Origin: Sphingobacteriales bacterium
Lineage (GTDB): Bacteria; Bacteroidota; Bacteroidia; Sphingobacteriales; Sphingobacteriaceae
Direction: 5' to 3'
DNA length: 64,000 bases
Assembly (NCBI GenBank): GCA_028288165.1
Contig: JAQBOG010000014.1
Coordinates: 1-64,000 of the forward strand
A program made the translations under genes and the position numbers. Below, one piece after another: positions 17,908-26,866 of the stretch. The notes beneath the pieces are model-generated. The model was not told the origin of the DNA. It ran no database searches and saw only the letters and a list, made by a program, of their open reading frames with translations. The stretch's first letter is position 1; every line of letters starts with the position of its first letter.

Positions 17908-19221
17908 ATGAAAAAAATATACTTTATCGTTCTTTCAGCAATCTCTATAATGGCCGTCAACTGTAGTAAGGGTGGCAATCATGGCGAATTAATTGGAGTT
18001 GCTTCGAAGAAATTTAAAAATACTGAAATTCCATATGGTATGGTTTATATACCTGCAGGTACCTTTATCATGGGGCAGACGGATCAGGACGTTACCTCAG
18101 CACAAATTTCACAAAATAAGCAGGTTACAGTTCAAGCCTTTTACATGGATGAAACTGAAATTACGAATAGTGAATATAGGCAATTTGTGAATTGGGTGCG
18201 AGATTCCATAGCCATTACAAACTATCTTCAAGACGAAAAATTCTATTTAAAGCCCGGAAAAGGTCAAACAGCAAATGCCAATGGCAAAAAGCTAATAAAT
18301 TGGAAGTTAGTTGAAAAGAATTCTCCATTTAACACAAAGAAAAATGCTGCTAATGCAACAAAGTTGCAGGGTATGTATTACCAAGGTGAGGATAGAGTGT
18401 TTGATAGGAATGAGCTTGACGTTCGTTTGCTTAAGTATAATTTTGCGTTAATGAAGTATAGAGACGCATCTAACTTTCGTAACGATAAATCAAAAAAACG
18501 TTCAGATTTTATTTTAAGAGATACCGTGGCAATTTATCCTGATACCTTAGTATGGTTGTCGGATTTTGCATATGCTCAAAATGAACCAATGGTTCAAGGA
18601 TATTTTTCTCATCCTGCATTTGCGAACTATCCTGTAGTTGGAGTGACTTGGAGACAAGCACGGGCATTTACTGTGTGGAGAACCCGTTTTAACGAATCAT
18701 ATAAAGAAAGCCGTCATTTACCTATTAGAGCTGAATATGGACTGCCAACTGAAGCAGAATTTGAATACGCTTCAAGAGGAGGTCGCCACGGTAATAGTTA
18801 TCCATGGGGTGGCCCTTATATAAGAAATGCTAAAGGATGTTTAATGGCTAATTTCAAGCCTGGTCGTGGTAATTATATTGATGATGGTGGAGCATTTACG
18901 GTAAATGCTAAATCATACTTTCCAAATGATTTCGGATTGTATAATATGTCAGGAAATGTTTCTGAATGGACATCTTCTGCTTATGATGAATCAGCATCCA
19001 CATTTGTACATGATTTGAATCCGACATTTAATTATGAAGCTAAAGCAGAAGATGCAGAGGTTTTAAAACGAAAGTCAGTTCGCGGTGGTTCTTGGAAAGA
19101 TATCGGTTATTTCCTGCAAAATTCAGCAAGAAGCTTTGAATATCAAGACACCGCTAAATCTTATATAGGTTTTCGTTGTGTTACTCATTATCAAGGCCGA
19201 GACTTAAGAGACAAACGATAA
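17908..19221 (+). CDS. gldK: GldK, type IX secretion / gliding lipoprotein
   Basis: 437 residues. A lipoprotein signal ends MAVNC, followed by a formylglycine-generating-enzyme (SUMF1) fold: 'GMVYIPAGTFIMGQTDQD', 'YMDETEITNSEYRQFV', 'PVVGVTWRQARAFTVWR', 'YGLPTEAEFEYASRGG', 'GLYNMSGNVSEWTSSAY' and 'KRKSVRGGSWKD'. GldK (PorK) and GldN form the large periplasmic ring under the outer membrane in the type IX secretion system and are not thought to be enzymes. It is the first gene of the gldKLMN operon; gldL starts 45 bases later. Confidence 0.95.
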   Translation: MKKIYFIVLSAISIMAVNCSKGGNHGELIGVASKKFKNTEIPYGMVYIPAGTFIMGQTDQDVTSAQISQNKQVTVQAFYMDETEITNSEYRQFVNWVRDSIAITNYLQDEKFYLKPGKGQTANANGKKLINWKLVEKNSPFNTKKNAANATKLQGMYYQGEDRVFDRNELDVRLLKYNFALMKYRDASNFRNDKSKKRSDFILRDTVAIYPDTLVWLSDFAYAQNEPMVQGYFSHPAFANYPVVGVTWRQARAFTVWRTRFNESYKESRHLPIRAEYGLPTEAEFEYASRGGRHGNSYPWGGPYIRNAKGCLMANFKPGRGNYIDDGGAFTVNAKSYFPNDFGLYNMSGNVSEWTSSAYDESASTFVHDLNPTFNYEAKAEDAEVLKRKSVRGGSWKDIGYFLQNSARSFEYQDTAKSYIGFRCVTHYQGRDLRDKR

Positions 19222-19266
19222 TTTCAACCCTTAAAAAATAAAATCCAATAACCTTTTAAAAGTAGT

Positions 19267-20070
19267 ATGGCTGGTAAGAAAAAATTTGATTGGTTGCACG
19301 TAGCTATTTCCTGGGGAGCAAGCGTTGTAATTGTAGGAGCATTATTTAAGATCCTGCATTTAGGTGGTATCTACGGAAACTATATGATTGGTGCCGGATT
19401 AGGAGTCGAAGCGTTTCTATTCTTTTTAACTGGTTTCTTCCCTCCTCCAAAAGATGCTAAATGGGAAAGAGTTTATCCAGAATTAAGTGATGACTATACT
19501 GGCGAATTAATTCCAGTTTCTGCTCGAATGAATGCTAATAATTCGTCTGCATTGCCCGGCTTAGATAAGATGATGGCTGAAGCTAAAATCAGTCCTGAAC
19601 TTATCCAAAACTTAGGAGATGGAATGCGATCTTTTGAAGATAGAATCGCAGCTATTGCGAATGTCGCAGATGCTTCAATTGCAACAAATGAGTTTGCAGG
19701 GAAGGTAAGAACTGCTTCTAATGGGTTTGACGTTTTAACCCAGGCCTTCGTTAAAGCAACCGTTTCTGTATCAGAAATGGCAGAAACACAAGATAGTACA
19801 AAAGCCTATCATGATCAGGTTAACGGTCTTGCAAAAAATTTATCTGCTTTGAATACCATTTATGAATTAGAACTGCAAGATTCAAATACTCACTTGAAGT
19901 CAATGGGTAAATTCTATCAAAATTTAGCAGTTACTATGGAGAACTTCAATGAATCAATGGAGGACTCCAAAATATTTAAGGAAGAAGTAGGCAAGCTTGC
20001 TAAGAATCTTTCATCATTAAACTCTGTCTACGGCAATATGCTTTCTGCCATGAATCAGCCAAGATCATAG
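19267..20070 (+). CDS. gldL: GldL, type IX secretion motor membrane subunit
   Basis: 267 residues. Two membrane helices occur within the first 65 residues ('AISWGASVVIVGALFKIL' and 'GAGLGVEAFLFFLTGFF'), followed by a long soluble helical tail. GldL forms the pentameric stator around GldM and carries the proton path. The functionally important Glu of helix 2 is present at residue 48 (GVEAF). A GPPP-type turn 'FFPPPKD' follows helix 2. It lies between gldK and gldM with short spacers, as in other Bacteroidota. Confidence 0.95.
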   Translation: MAGKKKFDWLHVAISWGASVVIVGALFKILHLGGIYGNYMIGAGLGVEAFLFFLTGFFPPPKDAKWERVYPELSDDYTGELIPVSARMNANNSSALPGLDKMMAEAKISPELIQNLGDGMRSFEDRIAAIANVADASIATNEFAGKVRTASNGFDVLTQAFVKATVSVSEMAETQDSTKAYHDQVNGLAKNLSALNTIYELELQDSNTHLKSMGKFYQNLAVTMENFNESMEDSKIFKEEVGKLAKNLSSLNSVYGNMLSAMNQPRS

Positions 20071-20110
20071 TCTAATAGTTATCTACCAGTAAAAATTTAA
20101 TAACCAAACT

Positions 20111-21640
20111 ATGGCGGGTGGTAAAGAAAGTGCAAGGCAGAAGATGATCAATATCATGTATTTGGTATTGCTTGCGATGCTAGCACTCAATGTATCTGAT
20201 ACAATCTTAAATGCTTTTAAAATTCTTAATGATAGTTTAACTATCTCAAAAACAAATGTTGCTAATGGAATAACTCAGTTATTTACAACGTTTGAAAATA
20301 CCAAGTTAAAAGAAGAAAAGGCAAGAGCTCAACCTATTTATGATAAGGCAAAGGAGGCTCAAGCAATCGCTGAAGAACTAATTACATATATCGACAAGCT
20401 TAAAGCTGACTTTACCAAAGCCGGAAATGGAATAAGTCCGGAAACGGGAGATTTAGTGGAAAGATCTAACTTGGATATTGCCCCTGGAATCATGATCAAT
20501 AAGAAGGAAGGCGAAAAGTTGAAAAGCAAAATAAACGATACTCGTAAGCGCTTACTTAATTTATTGGATGAAAAAGATCGGGCTAGTATAGCTTTAGCGT
20601 TAGAAGCAAATGATCCGGAGAAAGCGATAGAAGGTAAAAAAGACTGGGAAGAAGTAAATTTCGGTGAAGGTACTCCCTTAACTGCAGCGATGACTATCCT
20701 TACAAAGATTCAAACTGACACAAAAAATGCCGAGTCTGATATCGTAAAAAAGATTTTTGGGAAAATGGATATCGCGGTAGTAAATCTAGATCAGTTTTCA
20801 GCAGTAGCGGTTGCTCCAACATCCTACATCATAGCCGGACAGCCTTATACTGCGGAAGTTTTTTTAACAGCGTATGATTCCAAATCTAATCCAGCCATAC
20901 AAATTGGGGGTTCAAGTATTCCTGTTAGTAATGGTAAAGGATCTTATAGTGTAGGTACATCAAAAGAAGGTATTTTTTCATGGACTGGGACGATTAGAGT
21001 CAAGCAAACCGATGGTACTGTAAAAACATATACTACTCCTGAACAAAAATATCAAGTTGCCAGACCATCTGCTGTTGTTTCACCAGATAAAATGAATGTC
21101 TTCTACATTGGTGTTCCAAATCCAGTGTCTATATCAGCTCCTGGAATTCCGAAAGAAAATTTAAGAGTAACGATGTCCGGAGGCCAAATTTCAGGCTCTA
21201 ATGGCAAGTATACGGTCAGTGTTTCTTCTTCAGGGTATTCCAAAGTCAATGTATCGGCAGAGATTGGTGGAAAAGTTCAATTAATAGGAAGTAGCGACTT
21301 TAGAGTAAAAAGAATCCCGGATCCAAAGGCTAAATTTGCAGGTAAGACGGGAGGAGCAATGAGTTCAGTAATCATAAAGTCTCAAAATGCTATTTTTGCA
21401 ATATTAGATGGTTTTGATTTTGATGCTAAGTTTAATGTAACCAGATTTACCATGGTGATTGCTAAGCCTCGTCAAGATGTAATTATTTTAACTGGACAAG
21501 GTAATTCATTCAACGCTGCAATGAAGGCAGCTGTTTCAAGTGTAACACCAGGTTCACGTGTAATATTTGATAATATTGTTGCTGTTGGACCAGATGGCAC
21601 GCAAAGACAATTAGACCCTATAGTTTTAACAGCTAATTAA
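20111..21640 (+). CDS. gldM: GldM, type IX secretion motor periplasmic shaft
   Basis: 509 residues, the usual GldM length. One N-terminal membrane helix (INIMYLVLLAMLALNVSD) is followed by a helical bundle domain (about 40-230) and then three beta-rich domains. These include 'FSAVAVAPTSYIIAGQPYTA' and the C-terminal domain from 'FRVKRIPDPKAKFAGKTGG' onward. GldM crosses the periplasm as a dimer inside the GldL pentamer and transmits energy to the GldK/GldN ring. The stop lies 7 bases before gldN. Confidence 0.95.
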   Translation: MAGGKESARQKMINIMYLVLLAMLALNVSDTILNAFKILNDSLTISKTNVANGITQLFTTFENTKLKEEKARAQPIYDKAKEAQAIAEELITYIDKLKADFTKAGNGISPETGDLVERSNLDIAPGIMINKKEGEKLKSKINDTRKRLLNLLDEKDRASIALALEANDPEKAIEGKKDWEEVNFGEGTPLTAAMTILTKIQTDTKNAESDIVKKIFGKMDIAVVNLDQFSAVAVAPTSYIIAGQPYTAEVFLTAYDSKSNPAIQIGGSSIPVSNGKGSYSVGTSKEGIFSWTGTIRVKQTDGTVKTYTTPEQKYQVARPSAVVSPDKMNVFYIGVPNPVSISAPGIPKENLRVTMSGGQISGSNGKYTVSVSSSGYSKVNVSAEIGGKVQLIGSSDFRVKRIPDPKAKFAGKTGGAMSSVIIKSQNAIFAILDGFDFDAKFNVTRFTMVIAKPRQDVIILTGQGNSFNAAMKAAVSSVTPGSRVIFDNIVAVGPDGTQRQLDPIVLTAN

Positions 21641-21647
21641 TACTGTT

Positions 21648-22523
21648 ATGAAAAGAAAAATCATCACCACTCTCCTAATCGCGATAACCAATACAATGTT
21701 GTTTGCACAGGCTCCTAATTTAAATAATGGGACTAAGCCTGCAAAACAAACTGATCGCCCTTTAGATGGATATTATAAAAAATCCAATATCCTTAACGCT
21801 AAAGTAACTCCATATGCAAGTTTGCGTGAAGTGGATGTAATGTTCAGTAAACGTATCTGGAGAGAAATTGATCTTAGAGATAAAATGAATATGGCTTTCG
21901 CATCACCCAAGGCCAGATTAATTGACATACTGATGGGTGCTATAATGGCTGGAGAGTTAACTGCTTACGATGCCACCCCAGTAGCGGGTGTTGATATAAA
22001 TGGCGACGAGTTTTCTACTATCCTCAAACCAGAGGCCGCCATGTCTAAATTTGCGGATAGTGTTTTAGTCCCTATTATCGACAAAGATGGTAACCAAACA
22101 GGTACAGAAATAAAACCTGGTGAATTTAACCCAGACAGTATTGTGAAGTTTAGAATTAAGGAAGACTGGGTATTCGACAAGCAAAGATCTATTTACGAAC
22201 CTAGAATTGTTGGTATTGCACCTATGGTGAAAAAGAAAGTCGGTGGGCAATCATTTGATGATCAACCTGCCTTTTGGATATATTTTCCAGAAGCAAGGCA
22301 AGTTTTAGCAACTAATGAGGTTGTAAACAGGCATAATGACGCAACTGGATTAAGCTTTGACGATGTATTTGTTAAAAGATTATTTGCTAGTTACATTGTA
22401 AAAGAATCGAACTCAGAAGATCTTAAAATTAAAGATTATGCTCAAGGTATTGATAAACTGTATGAATCTGAGCGGGTAAAGAAAGAACTTTTAGATTATG
22501 AGCATGATTTGTGGTCATACTAG
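21648..22523 (+). CDS. gldN: GldN, type IX secretion periplasmic ring protein
   Basis: 291 residues with a signal peptide (MKRKIITTLLIAITNTMLFAQ). The GldN/PorN domain shows 'DVMFSKRIWREIDLRDKMN', 'IDILMGAIMAGELTAYDAT', 'KFRIKEDWVFDKQRS' and 'GIAPMV'. It ends near 'RVKKELLDYEHDLWSY'. It forms the periplasmic ring with the lipoprotein GldK. Last gene of the operon, followed by a terminator at 22560-22588. Confidence 0.95.
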   Translation: MKRKIITTLLIAITNTMLFAQAPNLNNGTKPAKQTDRPLDGYYKKSNILNAKVTPYASLREVDVMFSKRIWREIDLRDKMNMAFASPKARLIDILMGAIMAGELTAYDATPVAGVDINGDEFSTILKPEAAMSKFADSVLVPIIDKDGNQTGTEIKPGEFNPDSIVKFRIKEDWVFDKQRSIYEPRIVGIAPMVKKKVGGQSFDDQPAFWIYFPEARQVLATNEVVNRHNDATGLSFDDVFVKRLFASYIVKESNSEDLKIKDYAQGIDKLYESERVKKELLDYEHDLWSY

Positions 22524-22559
22524 AATCAAATTCTAAATAAAATATATGTAATGTAATGA

Positions 22560-22588
22560 GGGTTTCTTTTAAAAAGAGACCCCTTTTT
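22560..22588 (+). terminator. Terminator at the end of gldKLMN
   Basis: GGGTTTCTTTT pairs with AGAGACCC (with a slipped inner pair) and a TTTTT tract follows. It touches the stop codon of the convergent uvrC gene. Confidence 0.75.
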
Positions 22589-24386
22589 AGTTTTTGAAGT
22601 AATCAATAATTGCTTTGACTTGTTTGCTGTTTAGCACTTGAAGTAAGTCTTGCTCAGAAGCTTCCTTAATCACTTTCACAGATTTAAAGTGCCTCAGCAA
22701 CTTATCTGCTGAATTTTTTCCTACACTTGGTATTTTTTCTAATTCGGTTACTAGTGTAGCTTTATTGCGCTTTAACCGGTGAAAGGTAATCCCAAATCGA
22801 TGTGCTTCATCCCGTAGCTGTTGAATAATTTTAAGTGTTTCAGATCTCTTATCTAAATACATAGGATAGGGGTCGTCTGGATAATATATCTCCTCTAAGC
22901 GCTTGGCAATTCCAATAACAGTAACTCTACTTTCAATCCCTAGAAGTGTTAGGCTCTTTAAGGCTGATGACAGCTGGCCTTTTCCACCATCAATGATTAT
23001 TAATTGTGGCAAGGTATCACTTTCCTCTAACATTCTTTTATAGCGCCGATATACAGCCTCTTCCATGGTTGCAAAATCGTTTGGCCCCTCTACAGTCTTA
23101 ACATTGAAATGCCTATAATCCTTTTTAGATGGTTTAGCATCTTTAAAAACCACAATTGCGGAGACTGGAAACTTCCCTTGAAAATTGGAATTATCAAAGC
23201 ATTCGATATGTCTTGGCAGTTGGTTTAAACGCAAATCTTTCATCATTTGCGTAAGTAATCTTTCAGTTCTAACCTCTGGGTTCAGTTTTTCATATTGATC
23301 CAGTTTCTCTCGTTTAAAAAAGCTAACGTTTTTTTGAGACAGGTCTAAAAGCTTCTTTTTTTCACCCAGTTTTGGTACAGTGAAGCGTATTCCTGGATCG
23401 TCAATATCAAGGTCGAAGGGTATAATGATTTCTTTAGAATGGCTGTTAAAGCGAGTCCGAAATTCTGATATCGCTATTGTCAATAGGTCTTCTTCCGTTT
23501 CATCCAGTTTCTTCTTTAACTCGATCGTTTGGGTTTGAATAACAGTACCATTCATTACTTTCAGGAAATTAACGAATGCATGCTTTTCATCGGTAGCTAT
23601 ACTGAAAACGTCGACGTCTGATATGGAAGAGTTAACTATCGTTGATTTGCTTTGATACTTTTCTAACAAATCATATTTCCTTTTCAATTTATGCGAAAGT
23701 TCAAAATTAAGTTCAACAACGGATGCCTCCAGTTCATTTTTAAGTTTCTTAATTACATAGCTAATCTTACCATTAAGTATGTCTTTTATTTCTTCAATAT
23801 TTTTGTTGTAATCTTCTTCCGATTGAAAATTTTGGCAAGGCCCTTTGCAATTACCTATTTGATATTCTAAGCAGACCTTAAACTTTCCTGCATCAATATT
23901 TGGTGGGGTTAAGGGCAGGTTGCAGGTGCGGAGTGGGAAGATTTCTTTGACCAAGCCTAGTATAGTATGCATCATACTTATCGAAGCATAGGGCCCAAGG
24001 TATGTGGAACCATCTTTAACGATGTTTCTTGTCCAATAAATTCTCGGAAAACGTTCGTTTTTAATTACGATCCAAGGGTAGGTTTTATCGTCTTTTAATA
24101 AAACATTATATCTTGGTTGATGCTTTTTAATTAAGCTATTCTCAAGTAGCCAGGCATCAATTTCTGTATCAACTATAGTAAACGTTATATTATTTATTTT
24201 ACTTACAAGAACCCTGGTCTTTGCATTTGACTTGAAATTATCTTTATTGAAATAAGAAGAAACCCTATTTCGCAAATTTTTAGCTTTACCTATATAGATT
24301 AGCTCACCCATTGAATCCCAAAATTGATACACACCAGGTTTATGAGGGATTTTTTGTAATGCTGATCGGTAATCAAAATTTTCCAT
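22587..24386 (-). CDS. uvrC: Excinuclease ABC subunit C
   Basis: 599 residues, normal for UvrC, the dual-incision nuclease of nucleotide excision repair. Order: GIY-YIG domain (HKPGVYQFWDSMGELIYIGK), a Cys cluster (CLEYQIGNCKGPCQ, about 170-185), a UVR motif, the RNase H-like C-terminal nuclease (ECFDNSNFQG, 'IIDGGKGQLSSAL', 'RDEAHRFGITFHR') and helix-hairpin-helix repeats at the end ('LEKIPSVGKNSADKLLRHF'). All look intact. Converges on gldN. Confidence 0.96.
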   Translation of the reverse strand: MENFDYRSALQKIPHKPGVYQFWDSMGELIYIGKAKNLRNRVSSYFNKDNFKSNAKTRVLVSKINNITFTIVDTEIDAWLLENSLIKKHQPRYNVLLKDDKTYPWIVIKNERFPRIYWTRNIVKDGSTYLGPYASISMMHTILGLVKEIFPLRTCNLPLTPPNIDAGKFKVCLEYQIGNCKGPCQNFQSEEDYNKNIEEIKDILNGKISYVIKKLKNELEASVVELNFELSHKLKRKYDLLEKYQSKSTIVNSSISDVDVFSIATDEKHAFVNFLKVMNGTVIQTQTIELKKKLDETEEDLLTIAISEFRTRFNSHSKEIIIPFDLDIDDPGIRFTVPKLGEKKKLLDLSQKNVSFFKREKLDQYEKLNPEVRTERLLTQMMKDLRLNQLPRHIECFDNSNFQGKFPVSAIVVFKDAKPSKKDYRHFNVKTVEGPNDFATMEEAVYRRYKRMLEESDTLPQLIIIDGGKGQLSSALKSLTLLGIESRVTVIGIAKRLEEIYYPDDPYPMYLDKRSETLKIIQQLRDEAHRFGITFHRLKRNKATLVTELEKIPSVGKNSADKLLRHFKSVKVIKEASEQDLLQVLNSKQVKAIIDYFKN

Positions 24387-24488
24387 AGTTTGATTAAAGA
24401 TAAAGTATTGACCTAAGTTCGACTGTAATATGCATTTTGGGATTTTGATAGACGTTGTGAAATGCGTTTATTAAGCTTGCTAGGTTTT

Positions 24489-24568
24489 GCGTTAGGGATT
24501 GCAGTGAAAATCCTTTTTGCCCTTCTCCAGGGCAAAAAGATTGTAACGGAAAGCCCGCCCGAACGCCC
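24489..24568 (+). repeat. Structured interspersed repeat, copy 2
   Basis: 80 bases beginning GCGTTAGGGATTGCAGTGAA and ending GCCCGCCCGAACGCCC. The central arm is TTTTTGCCC / GGGCAAAAA. Side hairpin GGATT / AATCC and outer pairing GCGTT / AACGC match copy 1. It lies between the PBP gene and uvrC. Confidence 0.85.
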
Positions 24569-24625
24569 AATATTGTTTTGAATATTATTGAACTTTGATT
24601 TTAGAAAATAGTGTTAAACTCAAAT

Positions 24626-26851
24626 TTAAAAGCCAAGTTTTTCATCCACCTCTGTTTGTCCTGATTGTTGCTGAGAGTAAGCCCCACAATCTAATACAAT
24701 TTTCACACCTCCTTTAGGCGGTTCAAAGTCTCCTTTAGTATATTTCAGGGTTGGGTCCGCATACACTTTCTTCATATATATTGCAAAGATAGGAAGTGCC
24801 GAATTAGCTCCTTCTCCTTGATCTGTTGATGCGAAATGTATTGCCATGTCTTCAGCGCCAGTCCATATTCCAGTTACTAATTGAGGGGTAATTCCAATAA
24901 ACCATCCATCTGAATTATTCTGGGTGGTTCCAGTTTTCCCACCAATCGGATTCATTAAATGGTATTTATAACGCAACCTTACTCCAGTTCCTTCCTGTAC
25001 AACCGCCTTCAACATGTTAGCCATGACATAAGCTGTCTGCTCATCAAGTGGCTGTGTAACTTTCGGTGTACGTTCATAAATAATGTTTCCATTTTTATCT
25101 TCTATTCTTAACAAGTATACCGGTTCGAATCTTACGCCATGGTTTGCAAATACAGAATATGCACTAACCATGTCATAAACAGACGCATCATAAGTACCCA
25201 AGCAAATAGAAGGATAAGCAGGTACATTAGTGCTTATTCCCATTTTTTTAGTAAGAGTGGCAACAGCCGTTGCGCCCACTTGTTTCATCATATAAGCAGT
25301 CACCCAGTTTTCAGAATGCGCTAATGCTGTTGTAAGTGTTATTGAGCCTTTTAATGGTTTATGTGCTTTTGGACACCATTTTTGACCATCCGTCTCGATA
25401 CAAATAGAATCATTCAGCACTTTCATACACGGTGAAAAACCAGATGATATAGCTACGGCATAGGTAAAAGGTTTTGCAGTAGATCCAACTTGTCTGGCTC
25501 CACTTTTTACCTGATCGTATTTGAAATGCTCAAAATTAGTTCCGCCCACCCATGCCCTAACTTTTCCAGTGTGTGGCTCCATAGACATCATGGCGTTTCT
25601 CAATATCAACTTATAATATTTTATAGAATCGATTGGTTTCATGACCGTATCGATTTCGCCCCTCCAGCTGAAAATGGACATCTTTACGGGTGTTTTGAAG
25701 TCTAAATTAATTTCTTCATCTGTTTTTCCTTCATCCTTTAACTGCTGATATCGATCGGATCTTTTAACACTCTGCTCTATTAAGCCTGCGGCTTCTTTAA
25801 ATTTAAATGGATTTTTCCATTTCCATTGGGCATTAAATTGTTTTTGTAATTCTTTCAAATATACTCTTTGCGCATCCTCTGCATATTGTTGCATTTTGGA
25901 ATTTATGGTAGTATAGATTTTTAATCCATCTCTGTCTAAGTCATAAGAAGATCCGTCGGCTTTGGTAATAGAGTTTTCAATAAACGTTTTTTGTATGTCT
26001 TTTTTAAGTGTAGCTCTAAAGTAAGCAGCTAAACCTTCATTGTGGTCTGAGGGGTTAAAGGCAAGTTTTAAAGGTTTCTGAGAATATAATTCTGTCTCTT
26101 CATCACTTAAATAGCCAGCTTTATTCATGTTATTTAAAACAGTATTTCTTCGATTAGTGGCTCTTTCCGGATTTCGAAGCGGATTATAGAATGATGGCCC
26201 CTTAAGCATTCCTACCAGTAGAGCGGCCTGGTGTGGTTCGAGCTTATCTGGTGTTGTATTAAAGTAGGTTCTGGCTGCTGATTTAATTCCATACGTATTA
26301 TACGATCCGAAATCAACTGTATTTAAATACATAGTAACAATTTCCTCTTTCGTGTATTGACGTTCTAGCTTTACGGCGGTAATCCATTCTTGAAGTTTTT
26401 GAATAAACCTCTTAATTGGATTTTTTGCCCGGTCAGAAAAAAGGTTTAATGCAAGCTGTTGGGTTATGGTACTTGCTCCCTGTTTTTTACCTTGAGCTAA
26501 ATAAAAAAGAATACTGAACGATCGTTTGAAATCAATTCCGGAGTGATTATAAAAACGAATATCTTCTGTTGCTATTAATGCATTGATTACGTTTGGAGAT
26601 ATCTGATCATAACGTACGTTGGAGCGATTTTGCACATAATATGTTCCTAGAACCATATTATCGTCAGATATAACTTCTGAGGCTAAGTTGCTTTTAGGAT
26701 TCTCTAATAGCCGGGGAGACGGAAGCTTTCCAAACAGACCAAGGCCAATGCTGAAAATTAATATAGCCACAAAAGCGATCATACCAACTATCCATTTCCA
26801 AAATATTATTGTGTAATGATTTAACTCTTGTTGTGATAATTGTTTACCCAT
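24626..26851 (-). CDS. Class A penicillin-binding protein (PBP1a-like)
   Basis: 741 residues with a short cytoplasmic tail and one membrane anchor (IVGMIAFVAILIFSIGLGLF). The GT51 glycosyltransferase domain follows (about 60-250), with catalytic 'ALIATEDIRFYNHSGID' and 'QGASTITQQLALNLF'. The transpeptidase domain (about 420-700) has the SxxK motif in 'RQVGSTAKPFTY', SxN in 'AHSENWVTAY' and KTG in 'GGKTGTTQNNSDGWF'. It polymerises and cross-links peptidoglycan. It starts 15 bases after the PorW/SprE gene, so the two form an operon. Confidence 0.95.
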   Translation of the reverse strand: MGKQLSQQELNHYTIIFWKWIVGMIAFVAILIFSIGLGLFGKLPSPRLLENPKSNLASEVISDDNMVLGTYYVQNRSNVRYDQISPNVINALIATEDIRFYNHSGIDFKRSFSILFYLAQGKKQGASTITQQLALNLFSDRAKNPIKRFIQKLQEWITAVKLERQYTKEEIVTMYLNTVDFGSYNTYGIKSAARTYFNTTPDKLEPHQAALLVGMLKGPSFYNPLRNPERATNRRNTVLNNMNKAGYLSDEETELYSQKPLKLAFNPSDHNEGLAAYFRATLKKDIQKTFIENSITKADGSSYDLDRDGLKIYTTINSKMQQYAEDAQRVYLKELQKQFNAQWKWKNPFKFKEAAGLIEQSVKRSDRYQQLKDEGKTDEEINLDFKTPVKMSIFSWRGEIDTVMKPIDSIKYYKLILRNAMMSMEPHTGKVRAWVGGTNFEHFKYDQVKSGARQVGSTAKPFTYAVAISSGFSPCMKVLNDSICIETDGQKWCPKAHKPLKGSITLTTALAHSENWVTAYMMKQVGATAVATLTKKMGISTNVPAYPSICLGTYDASVYDMVSAYSVFANHGVRFEPVYLLRIEDKNGNIIYERTPKVTQPLDEQTAYVMANMLKAVVQEGTGVRLRYKYHLMNPIGGKTGTTQNNSDGWFIGITPQLVTGIWTGAEDMAIHFASTDQGEGANSALPIFAIYMKKVYADPTLKYTKGDFEPPKGGVKIVLDCGAYSQQQSGQTEVDEKLGF

Positions 26852-26866
26852 TATAAATCTTATTCT

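Noticed and set aside
17908-19221. GldK as an active formylglycine-generating or sulfatase-modifying enzyme
   Set aside because: It has the fold, but its place in gldKLMN and the lipoprotein signal identify it as the T9SS structural protein.
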